Assembly: GCA_024645065.1 (NCBI GenBank) | Contig: JAHEGP010000060.1 | Span: 1 to 14,049, forward strand | Direction: 5' to 3' | DNA from: Cellvibrionales bacterium | GTDB lineage: Bacteria; Pseudomonadota; Gammaproteobacteria; Pseudomonadales; JAHEGP01 | DNA: 14,049 bases | Notes under the pieces: generated by a model | The model's input: only the letters and a program-made list of their open reading frames with translations | Told to the model about the DNA's origin: nothing | Databases searched by the model: none | Shown: piece by piece, positions 1 to 6,761 of the stretch | How positions within the stretch are numbered: position 1 is the stretch's first letter | Layout: each line of letters opens with the position of its first letter | Translations under genes and position numbers: made by a program

Positions 1-102
1 GCCGCAAGAGTATAGCAGCAATCGAACCCCGTAGCACAAGCACCGGGAGACTGCCGAGCCAGAATCCTCCCTGCGTTGCGATAGGCGCCAGCCCGAGTCA
101 TC

Positions 103-131
103 TTGTTGTCCGCCATTGCCTCGGGCACAAT
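103..131 (+). promoter_or_regulatory. Weak sigma70-like promoter candidate for the gloA/HD-GYP/SDR unit
   Basis: A TTGTTG box (103-108) and a CACAAT box (126-131) are separated by exactly 17 bp, which fits sigma70 geometry. Each box is only a partial match to TTGACA/TATAAT. It lies about 40 bp upstream of the gloA start and has no competing candidate in the 173-bp leader. The leader otherwise shows nothing I can support. The call rests on spacing and position only. Confidence 0.3.
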
Positions 132-173
132 CGACACTTCCGACAACTCGGCAATACTGACAGGAGCGCCTAG

Positions 174-614
174 ATGGAGTACTTGCATACCATGGTCAGG
201 GTTCGCGATCTGGACCTTTCACTCGAGTTTTACTGCCAACAGCTGGGGCTGGTGGAAATCAATCGTTACGACAACGAAGCGGGCCGATTTACCCTGGTAT
301 TTCTCGCCGCTCCAGGAGACGCGGAGCGAGCCCGGGAAGAAAGCAGCCCCCTGCTGGAACTCACCTACAACTGGGACCCCGAAGACTACGGCGAAGGTCG
401 TAACTTTGGCCACCTCGCTTTTCGTGTCGACAATATCTACGACAGCTGCCAGCGTCTTACCGATGCCGGGGTAACGATTAACCGGCCACCCCGCGATGGC
501 CATATGGCATTTATCCGCTCACCCGACAATATTTCTATCGAACTGCTGCAAAAAGGCCCAGCGCTACCCCCGCAGGAACCGTGGCAGTCAATGTCCAACC
601 AGGGCCATTGGTAA
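174..614 (+). CDS. gloA: Glyoxalase I (lactoylglutathione lyase), VOC superfamily
   Basis: Glyoxalase I isomerises the hemithioacetal of methylglyoxal and glutathione to S-lactoylglutathione in the cytoplasm. The 146-residue protein begins with an LHTMVRV segment, as in E. coli GloA. All four metal ligands of the family are present at the expected places: His5, Glu62 (in an ELTYNW hallmark), His80 (in FGHLAF) and Glu123 (in ISIEL). It is about 11 residues longer than E. coli GloA, with a Pro/Gln-rich tail. The start is supported by an AGGAG at 162-166, 7 nt upstream of ATG. The gene sits 9 nt before the HD-GYP gene on the same strand, so the two are probably cotranscribed. A related VOC enzyme with another thiol substrate cannot be fully excluded, but the complete ligand set and ELTYNW argue for GloA. 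Confidence 0.85.
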   Translation: MEYLHTMVRVRDLDLSLEFYCQQLGLVEINRYDNEAGRFTLVFLAAPGDAERAREESSPLLELTYNWDPEDYGEGRNFGHLAFRVDNIYDSCQRLTDAGVTINRPPRDGHMAFIRSPDNISIELLQKGPALPPQEPWQSMSNQGHW

Positions 615-623
615 CGACCAGGT

Positions 624-2582
624 ATGTCGATAAGAGTCAAACAGCTACTGCTATTACTCGCGATTGCGCTGGTGCCGGTGGCGCTGTCTGGTTGGAATTC
701 AATTCGCCAGCTCGACACTATGACCAACACGGTCGCGGACGCGACGCGGACCCAGATACGTGCGCGAGATCGTCAGTATTTGACGGAAAAGGTCGCTGAT
801 ATTGGCAAACGGTTGCGACTCACCGCACAGGCGACCGCCAATTACCTGGAGCAGCAAAAGCAGTTAGTCGAACAGTCTCTGAACAACGATATGCCGCCTG
901 AAGCAAGCCGGCAGCCGCTTTTTAGCGATGAAATTCCCGCATCGACCCTGGTGGAACCTGACCGATACCGCAATCTCGAGGCTGCTGCCCTCAAGTCGAC
1001 CGCGATGCGCGTCGTACTGCGGCAACCCAGCTTCCTGTTGTCGCCCGGTGTCGAGAATACTGGCGCGGTCCAGCAGGCGGTTGCCAGACTGGCGCAGCTG
1101 GAAGAACAATGGATGGATATTTTCGAGCAAAGCTCTGACTACACCCTTTGGCACTACGTGGCGCTGGAGCAAGGTGTGGCTATGGTTTATCCGGGCCACG
1201 CTGCGTATCCCCCGGGTTACGACCCCCGTACCCGTCCCTGGTATCTTGCGGTCAAAGGCAGCGGTCATGCTACCTGGTTGCCCTCGACAATCGATGCATC
1301 GAGCCGCCAGGCCGTGCTCACGGCAGCGGCGCCGCTTTACTCCAGCGCGGGCAATTTTATTGGCGCAACTGCGATCGATCTTCCCCTGGGAGAACTGCTT
1401 CAATTCCACAGCACGACACAGCCCTGGCTCAACCGGGCGCAATTGATGCTGCTGCAAGTCGACAATGGCAATTCCCTCTCGATCATAGCGACGCGGGAAC
1501 CGCTGCAGAAACAAGGGGATTGGGACGCCAGGCCACAGGCGCGGAGTTTTGATGGTATTACCGCTGGCACGCTCAACGAGCTTCGGGCTATGGGTCATGG
1601 CGATAGTCGATTGCTTGACGGGGTCATTCTGGACCAGCAGGAGTACCTGCTGGCGGTCACTGCGCTCAGTGACGCCGGCAACTCCTGGTTGGCGCTGGCT
1701 GCGCCTGCCGACGCCAGCGAAACAGCCGTTGCCCGGGCCCTGTCAGCCCTCGAAAACCAGCGGGCAACCACCCTGCGAGACTATGGACTGGGAGTCGCGC
1801 TGTTGGCCGGACTGGTCAGCATTATTGCCCTGTTGGCCGCGCGGCGCGTGACCGCCCCTCTTATAGCCATGAGCAACACCACCGAGGCGATAGCCGCCGG
1901 TGAACTCAACCAACGGCTGAGACTCGAGCGCAGTGATGAATTGGGTGATTTGTCCAAAAGTATCGACCATATGGCCGATAGCATTCAGCAATTAATGCAA
2001 GACCAGGAAGACGCCTATCGCAACATGGTTACCACGCTGACCCGGGCGCTGGAGAAAAAGGATTCCTACACCGCGGCCCATTCCGGCCGGGTCGCACGCT
2101 ATTCGCTGAAAATTGGCGAGCACATCGGTCTCGACCCGCAAACCCTGGAAAAACTGCGCTTCGGGGCGATTACCCATGACCTGGGCAAAATCGGTATCGC
2201 TGATAAGGTATTGAATAAACCGGCGTCACTCGACGACGAAGAGTATGAAATCATGCGCCAGCATCCAAACTTCTCGAAAACCATCATGAAACCTTTGGTG
2301 CGATTCAGAGAGTACGCAGAAATTGCCGGCAGTCATCACGAGCACTGGGACGGCAGTGGCTACCCCGATGGCCTGAAGGGTGAGGAAATCCCACTGCTGG
2401 CACGCATTGTCGCCATTGCAGATGCCTGGGACGCCATGACCGGCGACCGCATCTACCGTAAAGGTATGCCTGTAGAAAAAGCCATAGCAATACTTGACCG
2501 GGAAAAGGACGCTGGCCAATTCGACCCCAAACTGATCCGGGTATTTATCGATCTCGTGCGCCATGAATACAACCTGGTATAA
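624..2582 (+). CDS. Membrane dCache-HAMP-HD-GYP cyclic di-GMP phosphodiesterase
   Basis: This is a 652-residue membrane-bound sensor that probably hydrolyses c-di-GMP in response to a periplasmic ligand. Visible in order are an N-terminal membrane helix (about 7-23), a periplasmic double-Cache region (about 35-360, with the DPRTRPWY hallmark at 200-207), a second helix (about 387-406), a HAMP linker (about 407-460) and an HD-GYP domain (about 470-645). The catalytic set looks complete: Glu477, His486, His518-Asp519 with Lys522, His547, His571-His572, GSGYP at 577-581, and Asp600/Asp603. An active phosphodiesterase is therefore expected; the ligand cannot be predicted. ATG follows the gloA stop by 9 nt and the only AGG lies almost against the start, so translation may depend on coupling to gloA. 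The N-terminus is a natural membrane anchor, which supports this start. Confidence 0.93.
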   Translation: MSIRVKQLLLLLAIALVPVALSGWNSIRQLDTMTNTVADATRTQIRARDRQYLTEKVADIGKRLRLTAQATANYLEQQKQLVEQSLNNDMPPEASRQPLFSDEIPASTLVEPDRYRNLEAAALKSTAMRVVLRQPSFLLSPGVENTGAVQQAVARLAQLEEQWMDIFEQSSDYTLWHYVALEQGVAMVYPGHAAYPPGYDPRTRPWYLAVKGSGHATWLPSTIDASSRQAVLTAAAPLYSSAGNFIGATAIDLPLGELLQFHSTTQPWLNRAQLMLLQVDNGNSLSIIATREPLQKQGDWDARPQARSFDGITAGTLNELRAMGHGDSRLLDGVILDQQEYLLAVTALSDAGNSWLALAAPADASETAVARALSALENQRATTLRDYGLGVALLAGLVSIIALLAARRVTAPLIAMSNTTEAIAAGELNQRLRLERSDELGDLSKSIDHMADSIQQLMQDQEDAYRNMVTTLTRALEKKDSYTAAHSGRVARYSLKIGEHIGLDPQTLEKLRFGAITHDLGKIGIADKVLNKPASLDDEEYEIMRQHPNFSKTIMKPLVRFREYAEIAGSHHEHWDGSGYPDGLKGEEIPLLARIVAIADAWDAMTGDRIYRKGMPVEKAIAILDREKDAGQFDPKLIRVFIDLVRHEYNLV

Positions 2583-2606
2583 AAACGTCCGCCGCGACTC
2601 ACCGCA

Positions 2607-3380
2607 ATGGGCGCCACTATGACACAAGCTCCCCGCAAGGCCCTGATCACTGGCGCATCTTCCGGCCTTGGAGCCGAGTTTGCGCTGCAAATGGCCAGCC
2701 GCTGTGACCAAATAATCGTGACAGGCCGGCACCAGACTGCGCTTGATGAATTGGCAGAAAAGCTGCGGCAGCGAGGGCTGGAATGCAGTGTTGTTGTGGC
2801 AGACCTGGCCACTACCATCGGCATGGCACGACTGGTAGAGACCATTCGCCAACAGGGTCCTCTGGACTACCTCATCAACCATGGGTGCTGTTCCAGCGAT
2901 GGCCATTATCTTGCACAGCATCCCGCCTCCCAGCATGCGATGGTGAGCCTGCATATCAATGCGACCATGCAGTTGACTCTCGCTGCACTGGGAGGCATGA
3001 CTGCGCGCGGCAGAGGCAGGATTATCAATGTGTCTTCGCTGGCGGCCTTCTTGCCCGCGGCTTCGCTTGCCGTTTACAGCGGCACCGCGGCCTTCCTCAA
3101 CAATTTTTCCGAGGCATTGCAGCGGGAAGTGAAATCCCACGGGGTCAAAATCCAGTGCCTGTGTCCCGGCTATACCGCTAAAGAATTGCAGAACACTGGA
3201 TACCTGGCCGATGTGGAAGCATCCCGTATCCCGGACGAATACGGGATCACGGCCCCCGAGCTTGTGCAGCAGAGCCTTGCGGCATTGCACCGCGATGACA
3301 GCCCGGTGGTGTTTATTGCCGGCGAGGTTAACCGCATCCTCGCAAGAAAGGCGCTGCAAAAACAGTTGGACCGAAGCTGA
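2607..3380 (+). CDS. Short-chain dehydrogenase/reductase (SDR) lacking the catalytic lysine
   Basis: This is a classical SDR fold of 257 residues. The nucleotide-binding TGASSGLG is at 15-22, the Asp of VADLA follows beta-4, Asn118 of the tetrad is present, Ser143/144 lie in INVSS, Tyr157 is present and a PG motif is at 187-188. Two hallmarks are abnormal. The NNAG motif reads NHGC (91-94), and YxxxK reads Y-S-G-T-A, so the lysine that lowers the tyrosine pKa is Ala161 (codon gcg at 3087-3089). The protein is otherwise intact, with no frameshift, so it may be a pseudoenzyme, a binding protein or a much altered reductase; no substrate can be named. Neither ATG 2607 nor ATG 2619 has a good SD, and starting at 2619 would remove only four residues. 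It lies 24 nt after the HD-GYP gene and just before a terminator, so it is probably the last gene of that operon. Confidence 0.85.
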   Translation: MGATMTQAPRKALITGASSGLGAEFALQMASRCDQIIVTGRHQTALDELAEKLRQRGLECSVVVADLATTIGMARLVETIRQQGPLDYLINHGCCSSDGHYLAQHPASQHAMVSLHINATMQLTLAALGGMTARGRGRIINVSSLAAFLPAASLAVYSGTAAFLNNFSEALQREVKSHGVKIQCLCPGYTAKELQNTGYLADVEASRIPDEYGITAPELVQQSLAALHRDDSPVVFIAGEVNRILARKALQKQLDRS

Positions 3381-3403
3381 TTACTGCCATTTACGGGCTG
3401 ATT

Positions 3404-3428
3404 CCAGTCGAGACCGACTGGCCCTTTT
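3404..3428 (+). terminator. Intrinsic terminator after the SDR gene
   Basis: CCAGTCG (3404-3410) and CGACTGG (3415-3421) form a perfect 7-bp stem around an AGAC tetraloop. CCC and a TTTT run follow (3425-3428). It lies 24 nt after the SDR stop and separates that unit from the rhodanese gene. The T run is short, so termination may be incomplete. Confidence 0.65.
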
Positions 3429-3455
3429 ACAGCGTGGGAATCCGAAGGCTACAAT
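3426..3455 (+). promoter_or_regulatory. Sigma70-type promoter for rhodanese-ddpX
   Basis: TTTACA (3426-3431) matches TTGACA at 5 of 6 positions and TACAAT (3450-3455) matches TATAAT at 5 of 6, with an 18-bp spacer. Transcription would begin near 3462, leaving a leader of about 25 nt that contains the GAGGA ribosome site. The -35 box begins inside the T-tract of the preceding terminator. Confidence 0.6.
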
Positions 3456-3474
3456 GGGGCCATCCCCGAATATT

Positions 3475-3479
3475 GAGGA
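3475..3479 (+). promoter_or_regulatory. Ribosome binding site that fixes the rhodanese start
   Basis: GAGGA lies 7 nt before ATG 3487. This is the best SD in the area and selects 3487 over the in-frame ATG at 3454. The latter sits inside the predicted -10 box and therefore could not be on that transcript. Confidence 0.75.
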
Positions 3480-3486
3480 CATTACC

Positions 3487-3882
3487 ATGGCAACGGGCGT
3501 GAAAGAGTTGGTCGCCGCCGCTGAAAGGGAAATAGAAACCGTGACAGTGGCAGAGGCCCTGGCGGAGCACGGCAATCCGGATGTCGTGTTCATTGATTTG
3601 AGGGACATTCGAGAGATCTGGCGCGAGGGCAAAATTCCCGGCGCTGTGCACGTGCCAAGAGGAATGCTCGAATTCTGGCTGGACAGCGAGAGCCCCTATT
3701 ATCGCAGCGATATTTTTGCGCGCCGAGCGCGGTTTATCTTTTACTGTAACCTTGGCTGGCGCTCGGCCCTTGGCACCCAGGCCGCACAGGCTATGGGCCT
3801 GGCCAATGCCTGCCATATTGGTGGAGGTTTTACCCGCTGGGCAGAACAGGGCGGCGCCGTAGAACCCGTGGAAAAACGGTAA
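3487..3882 (+). CDS. Rhodanese-domain protein (single-domain sulfurtransferase-like)
   Basis: This is a 131-residue cytosolic protein made of one rhodanese domain. Landmarks are DLRD (37-40), the GKIPGA segment (48-53, normally GHIPGA), a conserved-looking RGMLEFWLD stretch (58-66) and the active-site loop starting at Cys87, reading C-N-L-G-W-R. The persulfide-forming cysteine and the loop arginine are present, so sulfur transfer or thiol chemistry is plausible; the natural acceptor is unknown. The open frame extends far upstream, but the strong GAGGA at 3475-3479 and the promoter just before it fix the start at 3487. Only 5 nt separate its stop from the next gene, so it is probably cotranscribed with the D-Ala-D-Ala dipeptidase, with no obvious functional link. 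Confidence 0.88.
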   Translation: MATGVKELVAAAEREIETVTVAEALAEHGNPDVVFIDLRDIREIWREGKIPGAVHVPRGMLEFWLDSESPYYRSDIFARRARFIFYCNLGWRSALGTQAAQAMGLANACHIGGGFTRWAEQGGAVEPVEKR

Positions 3883-3887
3883 TTATT

Positions 3888-4709
3888 ATGAACGATTCCC
3901 CCATCATCAGAAGCCTGCAGGACCTGAAACTTCACCTTGGCGAATTCTCCGCCGATGACCTGCGCGGGGCTTTCGAGCGGCACATCGATCCTGCCAGCGG
4001 AGTCGAATACCGAGGCCTATTTGCCGCCGGTCATAGTGAGGAACCGCTGGTCGAGGTGCCCGACGCCGAATTCAAGCGGGTTGATCCGCATCCCTACGCC
4101 GAAGTTGGCGCCCCCTACAACAGCCGTTCACCTTTCTACATTCGCCAGAGTGTGTTACCGCGCTTGCAACTGGCACAGAACGTGCTCAGGTCACAGCGGC
4201 CCGGCTGGTCCATCCAGATATATGACGCATGGCGCCCATTGCCGGTGCAACGCTACATGGTGGAACATGAGTTCGAGAGGCTGAAGAGCCTGGATGGCCT
4301 CGATAAAGAGGATATCGACGCCGACACCGAGCAGCGTCTTTGGCGCAAGGTTTTCAGTGTCTGGGCTCGCCCGTCTGATGACCCTCAACTGCCCCCGCCT
4401 CACACCACGGGGGCCGCACTGGATATCACCTTGCTGGATAACCACGGCAACCCCGCAGACATGGGTTCCAGCATCGACTGCTTTGGCGAGGCATCGCTTC
4501 CAGCCCATTTCGCCAACAGCCCTGTCGAGACCGGCCAGCGTGCCCATGACAACCGCGTTTTACTGGCTGAGGTGATGACCATGGCGGGCTTCCAGCGGCA
4601 CCCCTTCGAATGGTGGCACTTTTCTTTCGGCGACCAACTGTGGGCACTGATGAGCTGGCTGGACACCCCCATGGTTTACCAGACACCACTGTACGGCAGG
4701 GTTGACTGA
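3888..4709 (+). CDS. D-alanyl-D-alanine dipeptidase (VanX/DdpX family, peptidase M15D)
   Basis: Family members are zinc enzymes that cleave D-Ala-D-Ala. DdpX serves in dipeptide scavenging and VanX in glycopeptide resistance. The zinc and catalytic residues of VanX are all recognisable: Arg116 in YDAWRP, His172 and Asp179 in the HTTGAALD segment (the SxHxxGxAxD motif with Pro for Ser), and Glu241 with His244 in EWWH. No signal peptide is seen, which fits a cytosolic dipeptidase. At 273 residues it is longer than VanX (about 200), mainly through an extra N-terminal region. No vanA/vanH/vanS-like neighbours are present, so peptidoglycan turnover or nutrient recovery is likelier than resistance. 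The gene follows the rhodanese gene by 5 nt and has a weak SD, suggesting coupling. Confidence 0.9.
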   Translation: MNDSPIIRSLQDLKLHLGEFSADDLRGAFERHIDPASGVEYRGLFAAGHSEEPLVEVPDAEFKRVDPHPYAEVGAPYNSRSPFYIRQSVLPRLQLAQNVLRSQRPGWSIQIYDAWRPLPVQRYMVEHEFERLKSLDGLDKEDIDADTEQRLWRKVFSVWARPSDDPQLPPPHTTGAALDITLLDNHGNPADMGSSIDCFGEASLPAHFANSPVETGQRAHDNRVLLAEVMTMAGFQRHPFEWWHFSFGDQLWALMSWLDTPMVYQTPLYGRVD

Positions 4710-4724
4710 AGGAATGGTCTCATT

Positions 4725-4799
4725 GGGCTGCAGCAGGAAGGCACTGCCTCTTTCAGGGCCACCACTGGAACGGTTGCTGCTGCCCTGAATACAAGGGCA
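4725..4799. other. Mutually exclusive inverted repeats in the convergent gap
   Basis: The 123-bp gap between ddpX and the kinase gene holds overlapping stems. GGGCTGCAGCA (4725-4735) can pair with TGCTGCTGCCC (4775-4785) with one mismatch. TTCAGGGC (4752-4759) pairs perfectly with GCCCTGAA (4782-4789). TGCCCT (4781-4786) pairs perfectly with AGGGCA (4794-4799). The three stems share the central GCCC and cannot coexist. No T-tract follows on either strand, so a classical intrinsic terminator is not evident. The element could act in 3' end formation for one or both convergent transcripts. Confidence 0.4.
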
Positions 4800-4832
4800 C
4801 CCCTGCTGAATCGCGTCAGTGGGCGGGCGTCT

Positions 4833-5582
4833 TTACTCTTTGTCGCGGCGCAAAACCCGCCGTAATATTCGCTTGTCACGCTGACTGAGGCGATCGCGAC
4901 CGGCATAGATGAGATAAAAGCGCAAGCGCTCACTACGACGCAGGTGACGGCGCCCCATCTTGTCGAGGTGGGTCAGGTCCTTGACGATTCGAAACGATAA
5001 AAATGGCCAACTCCAGCGCCGCCCCGCGGGACAATCGAAAAAATACACTACCAGTTGCGGCTCCAGTGTCAGGAGGATATTACGCCAATTGAGGTCGTTA
5101 TGGGTAAAACCGAGGTCGTGCAAGCGCCTCAGGGGACCCGCCAGACCATAACACAGTTGCCTGAACCAGGCTCGGTCGTGAAGGCAAGGGTTGCCGCTGT
5201 CCGCCAACGCCTCCAGATCCATCGCATATTCGACCTCGGCGGTTATTAATACGCCCTCGCGAAATACTCCCCTGTCTCGGCTTTCGCCATAGGCCACCGG
5301 CAGTGGGGTGGGTATCTCCAGCTGACGAAAAAACAACAGATTGTCCCACTCGCTGCGAACCTTGGCCTTGGCCAGCAGATCTCTCACACCGGGGCGAGTG
5401 ACCTGGTATTTTTTTACGAAGTAACGCCGTCCAGCAATGTCAACAACATCGACGCGCACATTACTATGGTCTGCACCACTCACCCGATGGCCGCTGAGGG
5501 CAAGGGCACTGCCAAGATCAGGTACAGCAGCGGCAAAGCCGGCATTTAACTCAGGCTGGTGAAGGTGCCAATATTGCCCCAT
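4833..5582 (-). CDS. Lipopolysaccharide core kinase-like protein (WaaP/InaA/KdkA family)
   Basis: This 249-residue protein has a eukaryotic-like kinase fold of the type that phosphorylates heptose or Kdo of the LPS core on the cytoplasmic side. Visible are the ATP-binding lysine in FVKKY (Lys57/58), the helix-C Glu78 in RSEWDNL, the catalytic loop HNDLNWRN (161-168, with Asp163 and Asn168) and the metal-binding Asp183 in FFDCPAG, which replaces DFG. The catalytic residues are thus intact. The tail is rich in Arg and Lys (about 200-249), which would suit contact with anionic membrane. It starts at ATG 5582 with a GGA about 6 nt upstream, and lies 49 nt after djlA on the same strand, so the two probably form an operon. 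The sugar acceptor cannot be told from sequence; an aminoglycoside-phosphotransferase-like sugar kinase is a less likely alternative. Confidence 0.75.
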   Translation of the reverse strand: MGQYWHLHQPELNAGFAAAVPDLGSALALSGHRVSGADHSNVRVDVVDIAGRRYFVKKYQVTRPGVRDLLAKAKVRSEWDNLLFFRQLEIPTPLPVAYGESRDRGVFREGVLITAEVEYAMDLEALADSGNPCLHDRAWFRQLCYGLAGPLRRLHDLGFTHNDLNWRNILLTLEPQLVVYFFDCPAGRRWSWPFLSFRIVKDLTHLDKMGRRHLRRSERLRFYLIYAGRDRLSQRDKRILRRVLRRDKE

Positions 5583-5631
5583 TGCAGTTCCGTCAGTTCA
5601 GCGCGGTTGTATACGGCTCCAAATGAGGCCC

Positions 5632-6426
5632 CTATCCGCTTCTTCTTCTCGACTTTTCAATCAGTTCGTAGGCAGCGGTGATTTCCTGGACTTTCTCAGT
5701 CGCCAATTGAAGCATGTCTTCCGGCACCCCCTCGGCAATCAACTTATCAGGATGATGCTCGCTTATCAGCTTGCGATACGCACGCTTCAATTCACGGTCG
5801 CTCGCGCTCGGCTCTATACCGAGCGCTTTATAAGCCTCCCCCAGCATATCGGCGCTGCTGCGGGCACCCGTGCCAGAGCCGGCAAAGCCGAACTGGGCAT
5901 GATACATCTGCAACAATTGCTCAAAGGCCCCCGGGCTGACACCCAGCCAACCCGCTATCGACTCCAGGCTGCGCCGCTCGGCGGCATGAAAATCTCCGTC
6001 GGCAAAGGCAATATGAAACAGGTATTCCAGCAGTATCTGCTGCAACTGACGGTAATGACCACAGCGCGACTGGAATCGAATCATGGTCTCATCAACCGCA
6101 AATGTACTGGCGGCCCCCTCCTTGAAAAGCCCTATGGCTTCCCGTCGATGCTCGTCGGTGAGGCCCATCTGGCTCATGAAACTTTCGGCTTGTGCTATTT
6201 CTTCCTCACTGATGCGCCCGTCGGCCTTGGCCAGGTGGCCCATCAGCCGAAATACGGTTTCGTAGAATACCCGCTGGACCTGTTGCCGCTGCTGCTGAGG
6301 CGGATGCCTCGCCACATCGACCATGCCCTTATCAAAAAAATGCCCCGCCAGCATGCCAAGCAAAGCCCCGATTGGACCCATCATCAGCATGCCCAGAAAA
6401 AAGCCTATCGTTTTACCTAACCACAT
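5632..6426 (-). CDS. djlA: Co-chaperone DjlA (membrane-anchored J-domain protein)
   Basis: DjlA is an inner-membrane co-chaperone that stimulates DnaK ATPase and influences envelope stress signalling and capsule regulation in enterics. The 264-residue protein shows the full DjlA layout: a glycine- and methionine-rich N-terminal membrane segment (about 6-30), a TerB-like helical domain (about 45-175, with KADG and FADGD acidic turns), a short Gly/Ser linker (about 181-192) and a C-terminal J domain (about 195-262) with the diagnostic HPD at 225-227. Length matches E. coli DjlA (271). ATG 6426 has an AGGG about 9 nt upstream. It is the first gene of a two-gene minus-strand unit with the LPS-kinase-like gene. 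I see no convincing promoter in front of it. Confidence 0.95.
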   Translation of the reverse strand: MWLGKTIGFFLGMLMMGPIGALLGMLAGHFFDKGMVDVARHPPQQQRQQVQRVFYETVFRLMGHLAKADGRISEEEIAQAESFMSQMGLTDEHRREAIGLFKEGAASTFAVDETMIRFQSRCGHYRQLQQILLEYLFHIAFADGDFHAAERRSLESIAGWLGVSPGAFEQLLQMYHAQFGFAGSGTGARSSADMLGEAYKALGIEPSASDRELKRAYRKLISEHHPDKLIAEGVPEDMLQLATEKVQEITAAYELIEKSRRRSG

Positions 6427-6761
6427 AACACATAACCCTGGTTAAAATTCTAACTGCCACGGCAGCGAACAACTGTTTGAAAATAGAGCTCTTGCAGCGG
6501 GCGCGTTACCTGCCGCCGGGATAAGCCTGGCATTGTAGAACATGCTCGTTGTTGCGGCCCGCCCAAACCAAATAAGTATCACCGCTGGGCCTGGATTTTC
6601 TTTGGTCACTGGGCAGCGCAGGTCAGGCTGCCGACCTCAAGACCCTGCAAGCTTTCAAAGCCAGGGATTTGTTATTGTCCAAACTTGACACCACGAGTCT
6701 GCACCCACTGCTGGAATGCACCCATTCTAACCCTAGTTCGCCACTAAACACAGGCGGTAGC
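6427..6761. other. 335-bp intergenic region, no gene seen
   Basis: This gap lies between the djlA start and the diguanylate cyclase stop, so it must hold the djlA leader and the end of the cyclase transcript. I see no convincing coding frame, RNA gene or terminator. It contains a small hairpin sequence, AGGTC and GACCT around an 8-nt loop (about 6620-6637), without a T-tract. It also has a direct repeat TGCACCCA at 6700-6707 and 6717-6724 (17-bp period), and an isolated perfect TTGACA at 6685-6690 with no partner -10 box. Confidence 0.6.

Noticed and set aside
20..40. T-arm-like GGTTCGAT on the minus strand, suggesting a tRNA
   Set aside because: The flanking bases do not form the five-pair T stem, and no acceptor stem or anticodon arm is present.
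1..117. Minus-strand frame starting ATG 117 and open to the left edge
   Set aside because: Only about 39 residues are visible, no family features can be seen, and a second minus-strand frame is open over the same stretch. It could be a divergent gene start but cannot be supported.
864..1598. Minus-strand open frame of 244 codons opposite the dCache region
   Set aside because: It is a shadow of a clearly coding region, with Arg/His-rich composition and no motif.
2226..3359. Long minus-strand open frame of 377 codons opposite the HD-GYP end and the SDR gene
   Set aside because: It runs antisense across two well-supported genes and their gap, its translation has no recognisable domain, and it is rich in Cys, His and Gly as expected of a shadow frame.
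5623..6420. Plus-strand open frame of 265 codons opposite djlA
   Set aside because: The minus-strand DjlA has TerB and J domains with HPD; the opposing frame has no domain features and is its mirror.
6685..6690. Perfect TTGACA as a plus-strand promoter
   Set aside because: No acceptable -10 box lies 15-19 bp downstream, and no plus-strand gene follows before 8008.
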